From Microvirga sp. ACRRW (lineage in GTDB: Bacteria > Pseudomonadota > Alphaproteobacteria > Rhizobiales > Beijerinckiaceae), in assembly GCF_022346925.1 (NCBI RefSeq), contig NZ_JAKRNJ010000012.1, positions 1 through 53,701 of the forward strand: DNA of 53,701 nt, written 5' to 3'. Under the pieces are notes generated by a model. It was given only the letters and a program-made list of their open reading frames with translations, made no database searches and was not told the DNA's origin. Of this stretch, positions 1 through 8,127 are shown piece after piece; position 1 is the stretch's first letter, and each line of letters opens with the position of its first letter. The position numbers and the translations under genes are program-made.

Positions 1-84
1 CATAGAACGGGTCGTTGTCTTATCATTCCGGTTCAAAGAACCGGCGCAAGGACACCGCCGCCTACGCTTCTCCTTCTTTCTTCA

Positions 85-97
85 CTTGTCAAAGAGC
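85..97 (-). promoter_or_regulatory. boxA-like rRNA antitermination element
   Basis: Read on the minus strand this is GCTCTTTGACAAG, very close to the Escherichia coli rRNA boxA (TGCTCTTTAACAA), which recruits NusB/NusE for antitermination. It lies about 120 bases downstream of the promoter at 217-245 on the same strand, as expected in an rRNA leader. Confidence 0.65.
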
Positions 98-216
98 AAA
101 TCTCGTCCCGAAGAGACAAGACACGGAAGCCACAGAACCCCATCCGCCTCTCAGCCGATCAGGTCCCCAGGGCCTCCAGTCCGACAACCCGTCAAAGGTC
201 GCCGTCGATGGAGAGA

Positions 217-245
217 TGTTTAGCGATTCCCATTTTCAACGTCAA
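217..245 (-). promoter_or_regulatory. Strong sigma70 promoter, probable rRNA promoter
   Basis: On the minus strand there is a -35 box TTGACG (240-245), a 17-base spacer and a -10 box TAAACA (217-222). Transcription would run leftwards through the boxA element and out of the window. Confidence 0.6.
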
Positions 246-661
246 CATCTTTTTTGAAGATTTTTCGTCGTCCGGGCGTCGCACCAACCTAATTTCAGTA
301 TTCAGACCAGACTTCATCGCTCGTAGGGATGATATCATCTCTACGTTTACTTTGTTTCAGTTGGCTGGCGCCTTCTAGAAACTTGAATTGTCCGTCAGAG
401 GAACCGCGGAGATTTGCCATCAACTGGCATTCCCGGCTCTTGGCGTCGATCAGGATCTTTAGAGCTCCTGATCAGACCCGACATTCTTTGGAGCTCCGGA
501 AGGAACTCTGCCGATGCGGTGTCTTTGACATGAAGCCTGCCTGGATCTGAAATCCGGCGGGGCTGCGGATATGTCGATTGGCCGACATTTTGTCAACACC
601 TCTCCGAGCGGATTTCGCAATTTTCCCTCCTTGTCCGGAGAGGCATGCTTAATAACCCGTA

Positions 662-683
662 AAGTCCCTATCGTAAGGGACTT
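662..683 (-). terminator. Hairpin downstream of tRNA-Gly
   Basis: A perfect 8-bp stem (AAGTCCCT/AGGGACTT, arms 662-669 and 676-683) with a 6-base loop lies about 35 bases past the 3' end of the tRNA. No long U-run follows, so it may be a processing hairpin or a weak terminator. Confidence 0.5.
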
Positions 684-717
684 CAAATGGCCTTGATCCG
701 CATCAAAGAGAAGGAGT

Positions 718-792
718 TGGAGCGGGCGATGGGAATCGAACCCACGACATTCAGCTTGGGAAGCTGACGTTCTACCTCTGAACTACGCCCGC
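718..792 (-). tRNA. tRNA-Gly (anticodon CCC)
   Basis: The minus strand folds as a full cloverleaf. The acceptor stem is GCGGGCG/CGCCCGC, the D-arm contains AGTTCAGAGGTAGAAC, the anticodon stem TCAGC/GCTGA encloses loop TTCCCAA (anticodon CCC, reading GGG), and the T-loop is GGTTCGATTCC. The terminal CCA is encoded at 718-720. A promoter lies 12 bases upstream of the 5' end and a hairpin lies downstream, so the gene looks monocistronic. Confidence 0.95.
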
Positions 793-804
793 GCGCTATC
801 CAAG

Positions 805-834
805 ACCATATCGATCTTGGCTGCATTTCCGCAA
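805..834 (-). promoter_or_regulatory. tRNA-Gly promoter
   Basis: The minus strand shows TTGCGG (829-834), an 18-base spacer and TATGGT (805-810), ending 12 bases before the mature tRNA. The promoter occupies the narrow gap between the dcd stop codon and the tRNA. Confidence 0.5.
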
Positions 835-838
835 GGGG

Positions 839-1930
839 TCAGCGGAAGTGCTTGGAAAGTTTCAAGCCTTGCGCCTGATAGTTGGACCCCGCTCCTGCCC
901 CATAAAGCACCTGCGGGCGTTCAGCCATGCGCTCATAGACGAGGCGGCCGACGATCTGGCCATCCTCGAGGATAAAAGGCACGTCGCGGGAACGGACCTC
1001 GAGGACCGCCCGGGCCCCCTCCCCTCCTGCGCCGGCGTGGCCGAAGCCCGGATCGAAGAAGCCGGCATAGTGGACGCGGAACTCGCCCACGAGCGGATCG
1101 AAGGGCACCATCTCGGCGGCATAATCCGGCGGGACGTGAACCGCTTCCTTGGAGGCGAGGATGTAGAATTGGCCGGGATCGAGGATCAGGGTGCGGTTGG
1201 CCTCCGCATAAAGCGGCTCCCAGAAATCGGAGACCCGGCAAGAACCCGGCTTGTCCACGTCCACAAGGCCGGTATGGCGCTTGGCGCGGTAGCCGATGAG
1301 ATTGTCAGGGCCGAAGCCCGCGAGATCAACGCTCACGGCCACGCCGTCCTGGATCGACGGCTCGGCGGAGGTCACGACCCGCTCACGCTGGTGGAGGGCA
1401 TGAAGCTCGACATCGGTGAGGCGCACGTCGCCCTTGCGCAGGCGCAGCTGGGACAGGCGCGTGCCCGTCCGCACCAGCACGGGGAAGGTGCGCGGCGATA
1501 TCTCCGCATAAAGCAGGCCCGAATAACCGGCACCGATGGTGTCGAATTCCTGGCTGCGATCGGTGATCACCCGGGTGAACACGTCGATCCGGCCTGTCGA
1601 GCTCTTGGGGTTTGCTGCAGCGGACAGGTCCTCCGGCAGGGACAACCCCTCCTGCAATTCTGCGATATAGACGCTGCCCGTCTCCAGGATAGCTCCTGCC
1701 GAGAGGTCGATCTCATGGAAACTCAACTGAGCGAGGCGATCTTTCACCGTATGATTGCGGCCTGGCAGGAAGCTGGCGCGGACCCGGTAGGCCCGGCGGC
1801 CGAGCCTCAGGTCGAGGCTCGCGGGCTGCACCTGATCGGAGGCGAAGGGCGTCTCCGGCTTGATCACACCCGCTTCCGCGAGGCGCATGATGGCATCCGC
1901 CGATTGAATCCCGTCCTTCAACGCAACCAT
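839..1930 (-). CDS. dcd: 2'-deoxycytidine 5'-triphosphate deaminase, long alphaproteobacterial form
   Basis: It converts dCTP to dUTP in the cytoplasm and so supplies dUMP for thymidylate synthesis. At 363 aa it is about twice the length of the classical Dcd (~190 aa). Two dUTPase-fold halves can be seen. The first contains SSTGRIDVFTRVITD and GAGYSGLLYAEISPRTFP; the second contains GFFDPGFGHAGAGGEGARA and VLEVRSRDVPFILEDGQIVG, the familiar G-F-x-D-P-G-F pattern. This tandem form is typical of Hyphomicrobiales. The ATG start has GGAAAAGG just upstream. It is monocistronic: tRNA-Gly follows, and apaG is divergent after a 294-base gap. The family is clear; kinetic properties and bifunctionality cannot be read from the sequence. 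Confidence 0.9.
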   Translation of the reverse strand: MVALKDGIQSADAIMRLAEAGVIKPETPFASDQVQPASLDLRLGRRAYRVRASFLPGRNHTVKDRLAQLSFHEIDLSAGAILETGSVYIAELQEGLSLPEDLSAAANPKSSTGRIDVFTRVITDRSQEFDTIGAGYSGLLYAEISPRTFPVLVRTGTRLSQLRLRKGDVRLTDVELHALHQRERVVTSAEPSIQDGVAVSVDLAGFGPDNLIGYRAKRHTGLVDVDKPGSCRVSDFWEPLYAEANRTLILDPGQFYILASKEAVHVPPDYAAEMVPFDPLVGEFRVHYAGFFDPGFGHAGAGGEGARAVLEVRSRDVPFILEDGQIVGRLVYERMAERPQVLYGAGAGSNYQAQGLKLSKHFR

Positions 1931-2224
1931 GACCTTTTCCTGGGCCCCTGCTCTGTCTCGCGTGTTCTTAGCTTAACTGTCGAAGCTGTGTAACGGAATT
2001 CTCGGCCCGTTTCATCATTCTTCATCGTGAAATGGGTATCACGCCAGCCCTTCCCAGCCCAAGGCGCTGATGAAGGTTAATCTGCCAAAGCACGGTCGGC
2101 GCGGGGAACGGGCCGTGTAAGCCCGCTGGGCCGACCCAAAGAGCTCTCCCTCAGCCTCGATTGACGAGGCCTGAAGGCCGTCCTACGAGGAATGGGAATT
2201 CCACTCCTGGCTAAGGGACCACCC

Positions 2225-2617
2225 ATGTACAAGGCCGTCACCCGCGGCATCAGCGTGACCGTGACACCCCGCTACATGCCGGAAGAATCCTCGCCCGACG
2301 ATCACCGTTACTTCTTTGCTTACACGGTTGAGATCATCAATCTGGGGCTCGAGCGCGTGCAGCTGCGCGCGCGCTACTGGCGCATCACCGACGAGCAGGG
2401 CCGCGTGCAGGAAGTGCGTGGCACCGGCGTGGTCGGTGAAGAGCCGGTGCTCGGACCGGGCGAGAGCTACAGCTATACGAGCGGATGCCCGCTCACGACG
2501 CCGAGCGGCACCATGCAGGGAAGCTATGTGATGGAAACCGCGAACGGCGAAAGATTCGATGCCGAGATCCCGGCATTTTCACTCGACATGCCGCGCAACA
2601 AGCGCGTGCTGCATTGA
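2225..2617 (+). CDS. apaG: ApaG domain protein
   Basis: A 130-aa cytoplasmic protein of the ApaG family (E. coli ApaG is 125 aa), a single fibronectin-III-like beta-sandwich whose biochemical role is unsettled (linked to Co2+/Mg2+ tolerance and to diadenosine polyphosphates). Family features are the opening YKAVTRGISVTVTPRYMPE, the segment YFFAYTVEIINLG, the RYWRITDEQGRVQEVRG block and the late GVVGEEPVLGPGESYSYTSG. I chose the ATG at 2225, which follows AAGGGA. An in-frame ATG at 2192 would add 11 residues that look unlike the family. It ends in a strong hairpin shared with the convergent RTX gene. Confidence 0.92.
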   Translation: MYKAVTRGISVTVTPRYMPEESSPDDHRYFFAYTVEIINLGLERVQLRARYWRITDEQGRVQEVRGTGVVGEEPVLGPGESYSYTSGCPLTTPSGTMQGSYVMETANGERFDAEIPAFSLDMPRNKRVLH

Positions 2618-2629
2618 ACTAAGCATTGA

Positions 2630-2667
2630 AAGATTCTGATGCGCATTGTGAAGCGCATCAGAATCTT
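2630..2667. terminator. Bidirectional terminator between apaG and the RTX gene
   Basis: A perfect 15-bp stem (arms 2630-2644 and 2653-2667) with an 8-base loop sits between two convergent genes. A-rich bases flank the left arm, and CTTCTC follows the right arm. Confidence 0.8.
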
Positions 2668-2682
2668 CTCAAAGGCCCCTCG

Positions 2683-4755
2683 TCAGATGACGAGGAAGTC
2701 GGCGTGGGTCATCTTGAGGTTCTTGGACAGGGTCGCGATCTTGATCGCAGCGCCCTTGCCCGAACCGTCGGCGTCGTAATAGAGCACGCCCTTCTTGTTG
2801 TCGTAGACAAGGTAGTCGTTCTTGTCCTTGGCCTTGGGGCCGATCTTGAAGAACGCCTTGTTGAGCTTGCCGGTCTTGGTGAGCGAGGTGAAGATCGCGT
2901 TCTCCAGGCGGATCGTGTCGTCCTTGACCACGAAGTCCTTGATCGCGTCGACGGTCTTGGTCTTGTGCAAGGCCGTGCTGAACACGAAGCTGTCTTTGCC
3001 GGTGCCGCCATAGAGCACGTCATTGCCAAGCCCGCCATCGAGGATGTCGTTGCCGGCGTTGCCCTTGAGCGTGTTCTTGCCCGTATTGCCGGTGATCGTG
3101 TTGGACGATCCGTTGCCCGAAAGCGAGATCGCGCTCGAGCCCTCGCCGATCAGCTTCTCGACGTAGTTGCTGATGGTGTAGCTGACACGCGCATAGATCG
3201 TGTCCGTGCCCTGGCCGGAGGTCTCGACCACTTTGTCGGACTTGTGGTTGACGTAGTAGGTGTCGTTGCCCTTGCCGCCGACCATGCGGTCGGCGCCGCC
3301 TGCGCCGTCGAGCGTGTCGTTGCCCTCACCGCCATTGAGAGTATTGGCAGCCGCATTACCGGTCAGCACGTTATGAGTGTTGTTGCCCGTCAGGGCGATT
3401 GCGCCAGCAGAGTCCGATGCAGTCAGGTTTTCGATGGAGGAATTCAAGGTATAGTTGATCGTGGTGACGATCGTATCGACGCCTGAAACATCAATCACCT
3501 GATCGCCACTGTTATCCACGTGATAGATATCATCGCCGACACCACCGATGAGGGTATCGCTGCCAGTGCCCCCATTCAGCACATCCGAGCCTGCCTCGCC
3601 AACCAGATAGTCATTGCCGCCGCTGCCGTTGAGGTTGTCCGAGAACTCCGTACCTTGGTACTGCTCGCCCGCACTCGTGCCGGTCCAGATAGCGCCGCTC
3701 AGGCGGGGATCGAAGATATGCGCCCTCGTTTCCGGAATGCCGTACACCGTCTCGGTCCAACTGACGACATATCGGCCATCCAGGAGAACGGCGATCTTGG
3801 GCGCAGACTGATCGTCATCGTACTTGAAGAAGCCGACCCTTTCCGTACTCACTCCCCCCAAAGCGCCGGACTGAGATACACCGACATAAACATCTCTATC
3901 GGTAGCGTCGCCTTGCTCATATGCGAAAACGAAGCCACCACCAGGCAATGCCTTGATGACATGGGCCCCGATCGTTTCGCCTTCTCCTGCCATAAGAAAG
4001 GCGCCTGGCCCCAAGGAAGCACCGGGGCTCGAAAAGAGTTCGAGCTCAAGGGTATCTCTTTCGCCCCAAGTTCCGTTGTGAGCGAGCAGAATGTTGCCAT
4101 TGGACAAAGCCGTCATCTGCGGATTTAACGGATCCGTATCGTCAGGGTCGCGAAGAGAACCAGGGTAAAAAGGCCCCGACAATGCGGTGCCCAGGATATA
4201 GCCTATCGTGTTGTTCAAATAGTCGGGCGTATCGATATGGACGTAAAGCGCCAAATTTCCATTCTGGAGCCTCGTCATGCTCAGGTCGAGCGCGTTGTCC
4301 TTGATAGTAATCGGACCCGCCGTTGTGCCGTCAGCGGCCACTTTGACGACAGTGGCAACACCTTCATTGATGGTCGCGACGGCGAAGCCTCCATCGGGCA
4401 GAGCGGAGATGTCATCCAAGGTCTGAGCCGACGTCCCTGACGGGATCTTGAAAACATCGTGGACAGACTTGCCATCGGCATCGATCACCTTGGCATAGAC
4501 GCTAGGCTTCGCCCCTTCCTGTTCCCAGACGATGGCAACCCGACCATTGCCGAGATTGGTGGCGGCCAAATTGACGTTTGCACCAGCCGACGAAGCTGAC
4601 AGCGCAAAAGAACCGCCCTTTTTCGTGCCATCCAGGTTGTAGAGTTGCGCCATGACGACGTTGCCGGACGCATTCCAAACAGAAAGGAAGGTGCCGTTGT
4701 CCAGCGCTGTGAGCGCACCAATGCTTCTATCGGCGAGGGTAATTTCAGCTGGCAT
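2683..4755 (-). CDS. Secreted RTX (haemolysin-type calcium-binding repeat) protein
   Basis: A 690-aa protein without an N-terminal signal peptide, as expected for type I secretion. Residues 1 to ~360 are built of degenerate ~45-residue units with the pattern G-x-F/A-x-V-x-W followed by a D-x-D-G turn (for example GRVAIVWEQEGAKPSV, DGGFAVATIN, DGRYVVSWTE), suggesting a beta-propeller. Three blocks of calcium-binding nonapeptides follow at about 370-415, 475-505 and 560-590 (GGNDYLVGEAGSDVLNGG; GGEGNDTLDGAGGADRM; GNAGNDILDGGLGNDVLYGG). The C-terminus is a secretion-signal-like region ending HADFLVI. No type I secretion ABC, adaptor or TolC gene is nearby. The substrate and role (adhesin, S-layer-like or enzyme) are unknown. 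Confidence 0.85.
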   Translation of the reverse strand: MPAEITLADRSIGALTALDNGTFLSVWNASGNVVMAQLYNLDGTKKGGSFALSASSAGANVNLAATNLGNGRVAIVWEQEGAKPSVYAKVIDADGKSVHDVFKIPSGTSAQTLDDISALPDGGFAVATINEGVATVVKVAADGTTAGPITIKDNALDLSMTRLQNGNLALYVHIDTPDYLNNTIGYILGTALSGPFYPGSLRDPDDTDPLNPQMTALSNGNILLAHNGTWGERDTLELELFSSPGASLGPGAFLMAGEGETIGAHVIKALPGGGFVFAYEQGDATDRDVYVGVSQSGALGGVSTERVGFFKYDDDQSAPKIAVLLDGRYVVSWTETVYGIPETRAHIFDPRLSGAIWTGTSAGEQYQGTEFSDNLNGSGGNDYLVGEAGSDVLNGGTGSDTLIGGVGDDIYHVDNSGDQVIDVSGVDTIVTTINYTLNSSIENLTASDSAGAIALTGNNTHNVLTGNAAANTLNGGEGNDTLDGAGGADRMVGGKGNDTYYVNHKSDKVVETSGQGTDTIYARVSYTISNYVEKLIGEGSSAISLSGNGSSNTITGNTGKNTLKGNAGNDILDGGLGNDVLYGGTGKDSFVFSTALHKTKTVDAIKDFVVKDDTIRLENAIFTSLTKTGKLNKAFFKIGPKAKDKNDYLVYDNKKGVLYYDADGSGKGAAIKIATLSKNLKMTHADFLVI

Positions 4756-4969
4756 GTTCCGTCCATGTAATGATATTTCATATAAAGCTACATGTGCGCC
4801 TTACACAAAGCAACGTCTGCTTGCAGGCAGGTTGCCAAGCCCACCCATTCCCTTGCGGAACATGCATTATCCTCAAGCGTGCATCGCTCGTGCATCATTT
4901 GCCAAAATCCGGGTGGAGCCTTAGTCCTACGGACTTCCCAATTCATGCTCGACGCATGCTGAGGTTTGT

Positions 4970-6142
4970 ATGTCTTCCAACGGTCAGCGGCTGACGCCGC
5001 TCGAAATGCTGGCGAAATTGGTTTCGTTCGATACCGAAACCGCAAAGTCTAACCTTGCCCTTATCGAATTCGTGGAGACTTATCTCCAGAGCTGGAACGT
5101 GCCGCACATTCGCGTGCCGAACGAGATGGGCGACAAGGCGGCGCTCTATGCCACCATCGGCCCGCAGGATAAGGGCGGCATCGTGTTGTCCGGTCATACT
5201 GATGTGGTGCCAGTGGCGGGACAAGCCTGGACATCCGACCCGTTCACCCTGCGCGTCGAGAACGGGCGTGCTTACGGACGCGGCGCGGTGGATATGAAGG
5301 CGTTCGATGCGCTGGCGCTCGCGCTTGTTCCTGAGTTTCTGGCCGCCAATCTCCAGACGCCGATCCACATCATGCTCTCCTATGACGAAGAGACCACATG
5401 TCTCGGCGTCGTCGATACCATCCGCAAGCTCGGACATGATCTGCCGCTGCCCAAAGCCGTGATCGTCGGCGAACCGACGATACTGGAGGTGGTAGATGCT
5501 CATAAAAGCGTCGTGACCTTCACGACGACAGTGCATGGCTTCGAGGCGCATTCCTCGAAGCCATATCTCGGTGCAAGCGCCGTGATGACGGCGGCAGAGC
5601 TGATCACCGAACTCAACCGCATTGGCGACGAAATGATGGAACGCGGCGATGCGACCGGGCGCTTCGATCCGCCCTATACGACCGTGCATGTGGGCGTGAT
5701 CTCGGGCGGCACGGCGCGGAACATCATCTCGAAGTCCTGCTCGTTCCATTGGGAATTCCGTGGTCTTCCGAATCTGGATCCGAAGGAGATTCCGGAACGG
5801 CTCGAAAAGTTTGCGGAGGAAGTTGCCTTGAAACGCCTCAACCGCTTCGGCGATTTTGGGCGCATCGAGACGAAGGTCCACGCGAATGTGCCGGGCCTCG
5901 CGCCTGAACCTGGATCGTTTGCAGAAACCTTAGTCATGCGTCTTGCGGGCAAGAACCGCACGCAGACGGTGCCATATGGAACGGAGGCCGGCCATTTCCA
6001 GGCCGCAGGCATTCCCACCGTCGTATGCGGGCCCGGCTCCATCGACCAGGCGCACCAGGCGGATGAATACATCACGCTCGATCAGCTCGAAGCAGGTGCT
6101 GCCTTCATGCGCCGTCTGATGGCGACCTGCGCCGCCTCCTGA
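4970..6142 (+). CDS. argE: Acetylornithine deacetylase
   Basis: An M20-family metallohydrolase of 390 aa that removes acetate from N2-acetylornithine to give ornithine in arginine synthesis; cytoplasmic. Metal-site signatures are SGHTDVVP (His ~76), GRGAVDMKAF (Asp ~108) and the paired acidic YDEETTCLG (~140). The dimerisation domain contains VHGFEAHSSKP, and the late FQAAGIPTVVCGPG is typical of ArgE. The ATG at 4970 follows TGAGG. The gene converges on hslO and shares a terminator with it. The other arginine genes (argF, argD) lie just beyond on the opposite strand, so this is an arginine neighbourhood without a single operon. Confidence 0.93.
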   Translation: MSSNGQRLTPLEMLAKLVSFDTETAKSNLALIEFVETYLQSWNVPHIRVPNEMGDKAALYATIGPQDKGGIVLSGHTDVVPVAGQAWTSDPFTLRVENGRAYGRGAVDMKAFDALALALVPEFLAANLQTPIHIMLSYDEETTCLGVVDTIRKLGHDLPLPKAVIVGEPTILEVVDAHKSVVTFTTTVHGFEAHSSKPYLGASAVMTAAELITELNRIGDEMMERGDATGRFDPPYTTVHVGVISGGTARNIISKSCSFHWEFRGLPNLDPKEIPERLEKFAEEVALKRLNRFGDFGRIETKVHANVPGLAPEPGSFAETLVMRLAGKNRTQTVPYGTEAGHFQAAGIPTVVCGPGSIDQAHQADEYITLDQLEAGAAFMRRLMATCAAS

Positions 6143-6164
6143 CGTTGCGCCCGCGGCAAAATGC

Positions 6165-6196
6165 AAAATGCCCGGCTTGTGACCGGGCATTTTTTG
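6165..6196. terminator. Bidirectional terminator between argE and hslO
   Basis: An 11-bp perfect stem (6165-6175 with 6183-6193), a 7-base loop and a T-run on the plus strand. The matching A-run at its left makes it work for the minus strand too. Confidence 0.85.
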
Positions 6197-6214
6197 TTTC
6201 GTTCAAAAGCTCTT

Positions 6215-7204
6215 TTATGCTTCCGTCTTCGCGATCTCGGCTTCCACGTCAGCGGGGTTGAGATCGTAAAAGCGCGAGCAGAACTCGCAGGTGATGCCGA
6301 TGCGGCCGTTGTCGCCCACCATGTCGCGACGATCTTCGGCTGAGAAACGGCGCATCATGCCCATGATACGATCATGCGAGCAGGTGCATTCCTCATGCAC
6401 GTTTTGCCCTTCGAACACACGCACGCCGCGCTCGTGGAAGAGGCGATAAAGCAGACGCTCGCTCGATACGGCGGGATCGATGAGTTCGTGATCCTCCACC
6501 GTCGCGACAAGCGACTTGGCCTCGACCCAGGCGTCGTCTTCTGATGGCATGCCGAAACCGTTTGAAGCATGGCCCTCGGGAATGTCGCCGGGATGAAGAT
6601 CTGCTTGGCGCATGCGCTCTGGCGAGGACGGGAGGAACTGAATCATCAGGCCGCCGGCACGATAGGTGTGGCGGCCCTCCTCGAACTGCTCGGCCACGGC
6701 AAGGCGCACCTGCGTGGGGATCTGCTCCGACTGGCGGAAATATTGATGAGCCGCCTCCTCGAAGCCCTGGCCTTCGAGCGCCACAACGCCCTGGTAGCGG
6801 CTGCGTTCCGTACCTTGATCAATGGTCATGGCAAGATAGCCGCTGCCGATCAGCTCGCCCGTGCTCATCGATCCGGATCCGAGAGCATCGAGCTTTTCCT
6901 GGTCGAAGCGGGCCGTCGCGCGCAGTTTGTCAGGCGCGTTGAAATCCACCACTACCATGTCGATGATGCCGTCGGTCTTGGTCTGCAACTGGAAGCGGCC
7001 TTCGAGCTTCAGCGATGCACCGAGCATCACGGTCAGCGCCGCAGCCTCGCCGATGACGCGGGCGACGAGATTAGGGTAGCCGTGACGGGCCAGGATCGTG
7101 TCGATGGAGGGACCGAGGCGCACCACGCGCCCGCGCACGTCGAGAGGCTCCACCGAGAACGGCAGAACGACGTCGTCATGGCCCTCGAACGAAGTTGAAC
7201 TCAT
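6215..7204 (-). CDS. hslO: Redox-regulated molecular chaperone Hsp33
   Basis: A cytoplasmic holdase of 329 aa that is activated when its zinc-binding cysteines are oxidised. The C-terminal zinc switch is complete: CTC at ~271-273 followed about 30 residues later by CEFC (~304-307). The N-terminal core starts [21 protein letters not shown]. The ATG at 7204 overlaps the argF stop as ATGA, which indicates translational coupling. An upstream in-frame start at 7228 would lie inside argF and is less likely. It is the last gene of argD-argF-hslO. The link between a stress chaperone and arginine genes recurs in related bacteria to my knowledge, but no functional reason is evident. Confidence 0.92.
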   Translation of the reverse strand: MSSTSFEGHDDVVLPFSVEPLDVRGRVVRLGPSIDTILARHGYPNLVARVIGEAAALTVMLGASLKLEGRFQLQTKTDGIIDMVVVDFNAPDKLRATARFDQEKLDALGSGSMSTGELIGSGYLAMTIDQGTERSRYQGVVALEGQGFEEAAHQYFRQSEQIPTQVRLAVAEQFEEGRHTYRAGGLMIQFLPSSPERMRQADLHPGDIPEGHASNGFGMPSEDDAWVEAKSLVATVEDHELIDPAVSSERLLYRLFHERGVRVFEGQNVHEECTCSHDRIMGMMRRFSAEDRRDMVGDNGRIGITCEFCSRFYDLNPADVEAEIAKTEA

Positions 7205-8127
7205 GCGTTTGCTGCTCCAAGGCACCACGCGAGGATGCCTTTCTGTGCATGAAGCCGGTTTTCGGCTTCATCGAAAACAACGGATTGCGGACCGTCCATC
7301 ACGTCGTCCGTCACCTCCTCTCCGCGATGCGCGGGCAGGCAGTGCATGAAGACGGCGTCCTTGGCGGCTACGCTCATCAGTTTGCTGTTGACTTGATAGG
7401 GCTTCAGCAGGTTGTGACGGCGAAACTCGTCGTCATCTCCCATCGAAACCCAGCAATCGGTGACGATGGCATCGGCCCCCTCGGCGGCCTCGAAGGCATC
7501 CGTCGTCACGCTGATCTCCGCTCCTTCCTTCTTTGCCCAGGACAAAAGCTCGGGTCGCACGGCAAGTTCCGGCGGAGAAGCGATCTTCAGAGCGAAATTT
7601 AGGCGTGCCGAGGCGTGAATCCAAGAGGCGAGCACGTTGTTGGCATCGCCCACCCAGGCCACCGTCCGGCCTTCAATGGAGCCGTTATGCTCCTCGAAGG
7701 TCATGACGTCGGCCATGATCTGACACGGATGCGTCGTCTTGGTCAGGCCGTTGATCACCGGGATCGAGGCATACTGCGCCAGCTCCGCCACCATGGCATG
7801 GTCGAGGGTACGGATCATGATGGCGTCCACATAGCGCGAGAGAACCCGCGCCGTGTCGGCGATGCTCTCGCCGCGGCCAAGCTGCATCTCCTTGCCGGTG
7901 AGCATCAGCGTCTCGCCGCCAAGCTCGCGCATGCCTACATCGAAAGACACGCGCGTGCGGGTGGAGGGCTTGTCGAACACCATGGCCAGCGTCTTGCCTT
8001 CGAGCGGACGCTCCTTGGAGCGTTCGCCCCGGCGACGCTTGGCCTTGATCTCGGAGCCCACCTTCAGGATGCGGCGGATCTCAGCACCCGAGAAGTCGCT
8101 GATATCGAGAAAGTGACGGGTGTTCAT
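7201..8127 (-). CDS. argF: Ornithine carbamoyltransferase
   Basis: It forms citrulline from ornithine and carbamoyl phosphate, in the cytoplasm as a trimer; 308 aa, the normal length. The carbamoyl-phosphate loop [15 protein letters not shown] (~51-65), the [11 protein letters not shown] segment and the ornithine-site motif MHCLPAHRG are all present. The ATG immediately follows the argD stop codon, with GGGAG inside the end of argD, and its own stop overlaps the hslO start. The three genes are therefore tightly co-translated. Confidence 0.95.
   Translation of the reverse strand: MNTRHFLDISDFSGAEIRRILKVGSEIKAKRRRGERSKERPLEGKTLAMVFDKPSTRTRVSFDVGMRELGGETLMLTGKEMQLGRGESIADTARVLSRYVDAIMIRTLDHAMVAELAQYASIPVINGLTKTTHPCQIMADVMTFEEHNGSIEGRTVAWVGDANNVLASWIHASARLNFALKIASPPELAVRPELLSWAKKEGAEISVTTDAFEAAEGADAIVTDCWVSMGDDDEFRRHNLLKPYQVNSKLMSVAAKDAVFMHCLPAHRGEEVTDDVMDGPQSVVFDEAENRLHAQKGILAWCLGAANA

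Larger units (their letters stand above)
1..717. other. Non-coding stretch, probable rRNA operon leader and tRNA-Gly trailer
   Basis: I see no convincing gene here; the short open frames have no ribosome binding sites and no recognisable products. On the minus strand the stretch carries a good sigma70 promoter (217-245) followed by a boxA-like antitermination element (85-97). That is the usual arrangement of an rRNA leader, so a 16S gene probably begins just beyond base 1. The right end holds the trailer hairpin of the minus-strand tRNA-Gly. The rRNA itself is not in the window, so this is inference. Confidence 0.6.

Noticed and set aside
848..1993. Long plus-strand open frame antisense to dcd
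   Set aside because: GC-rich shadow frame: no ribosome binding site or recognisable domain, and dcd on the other strand is certain. The same applies to 7615-9138, 11131-12096, 13409-14461 and 48375-50357.
4857..4881. GGAAC-N16-CGTG before argE as a stress promoter
   Set aside because: The second element deviates from CGTT, and a stress promoter for argE is not expected; too weak to call.
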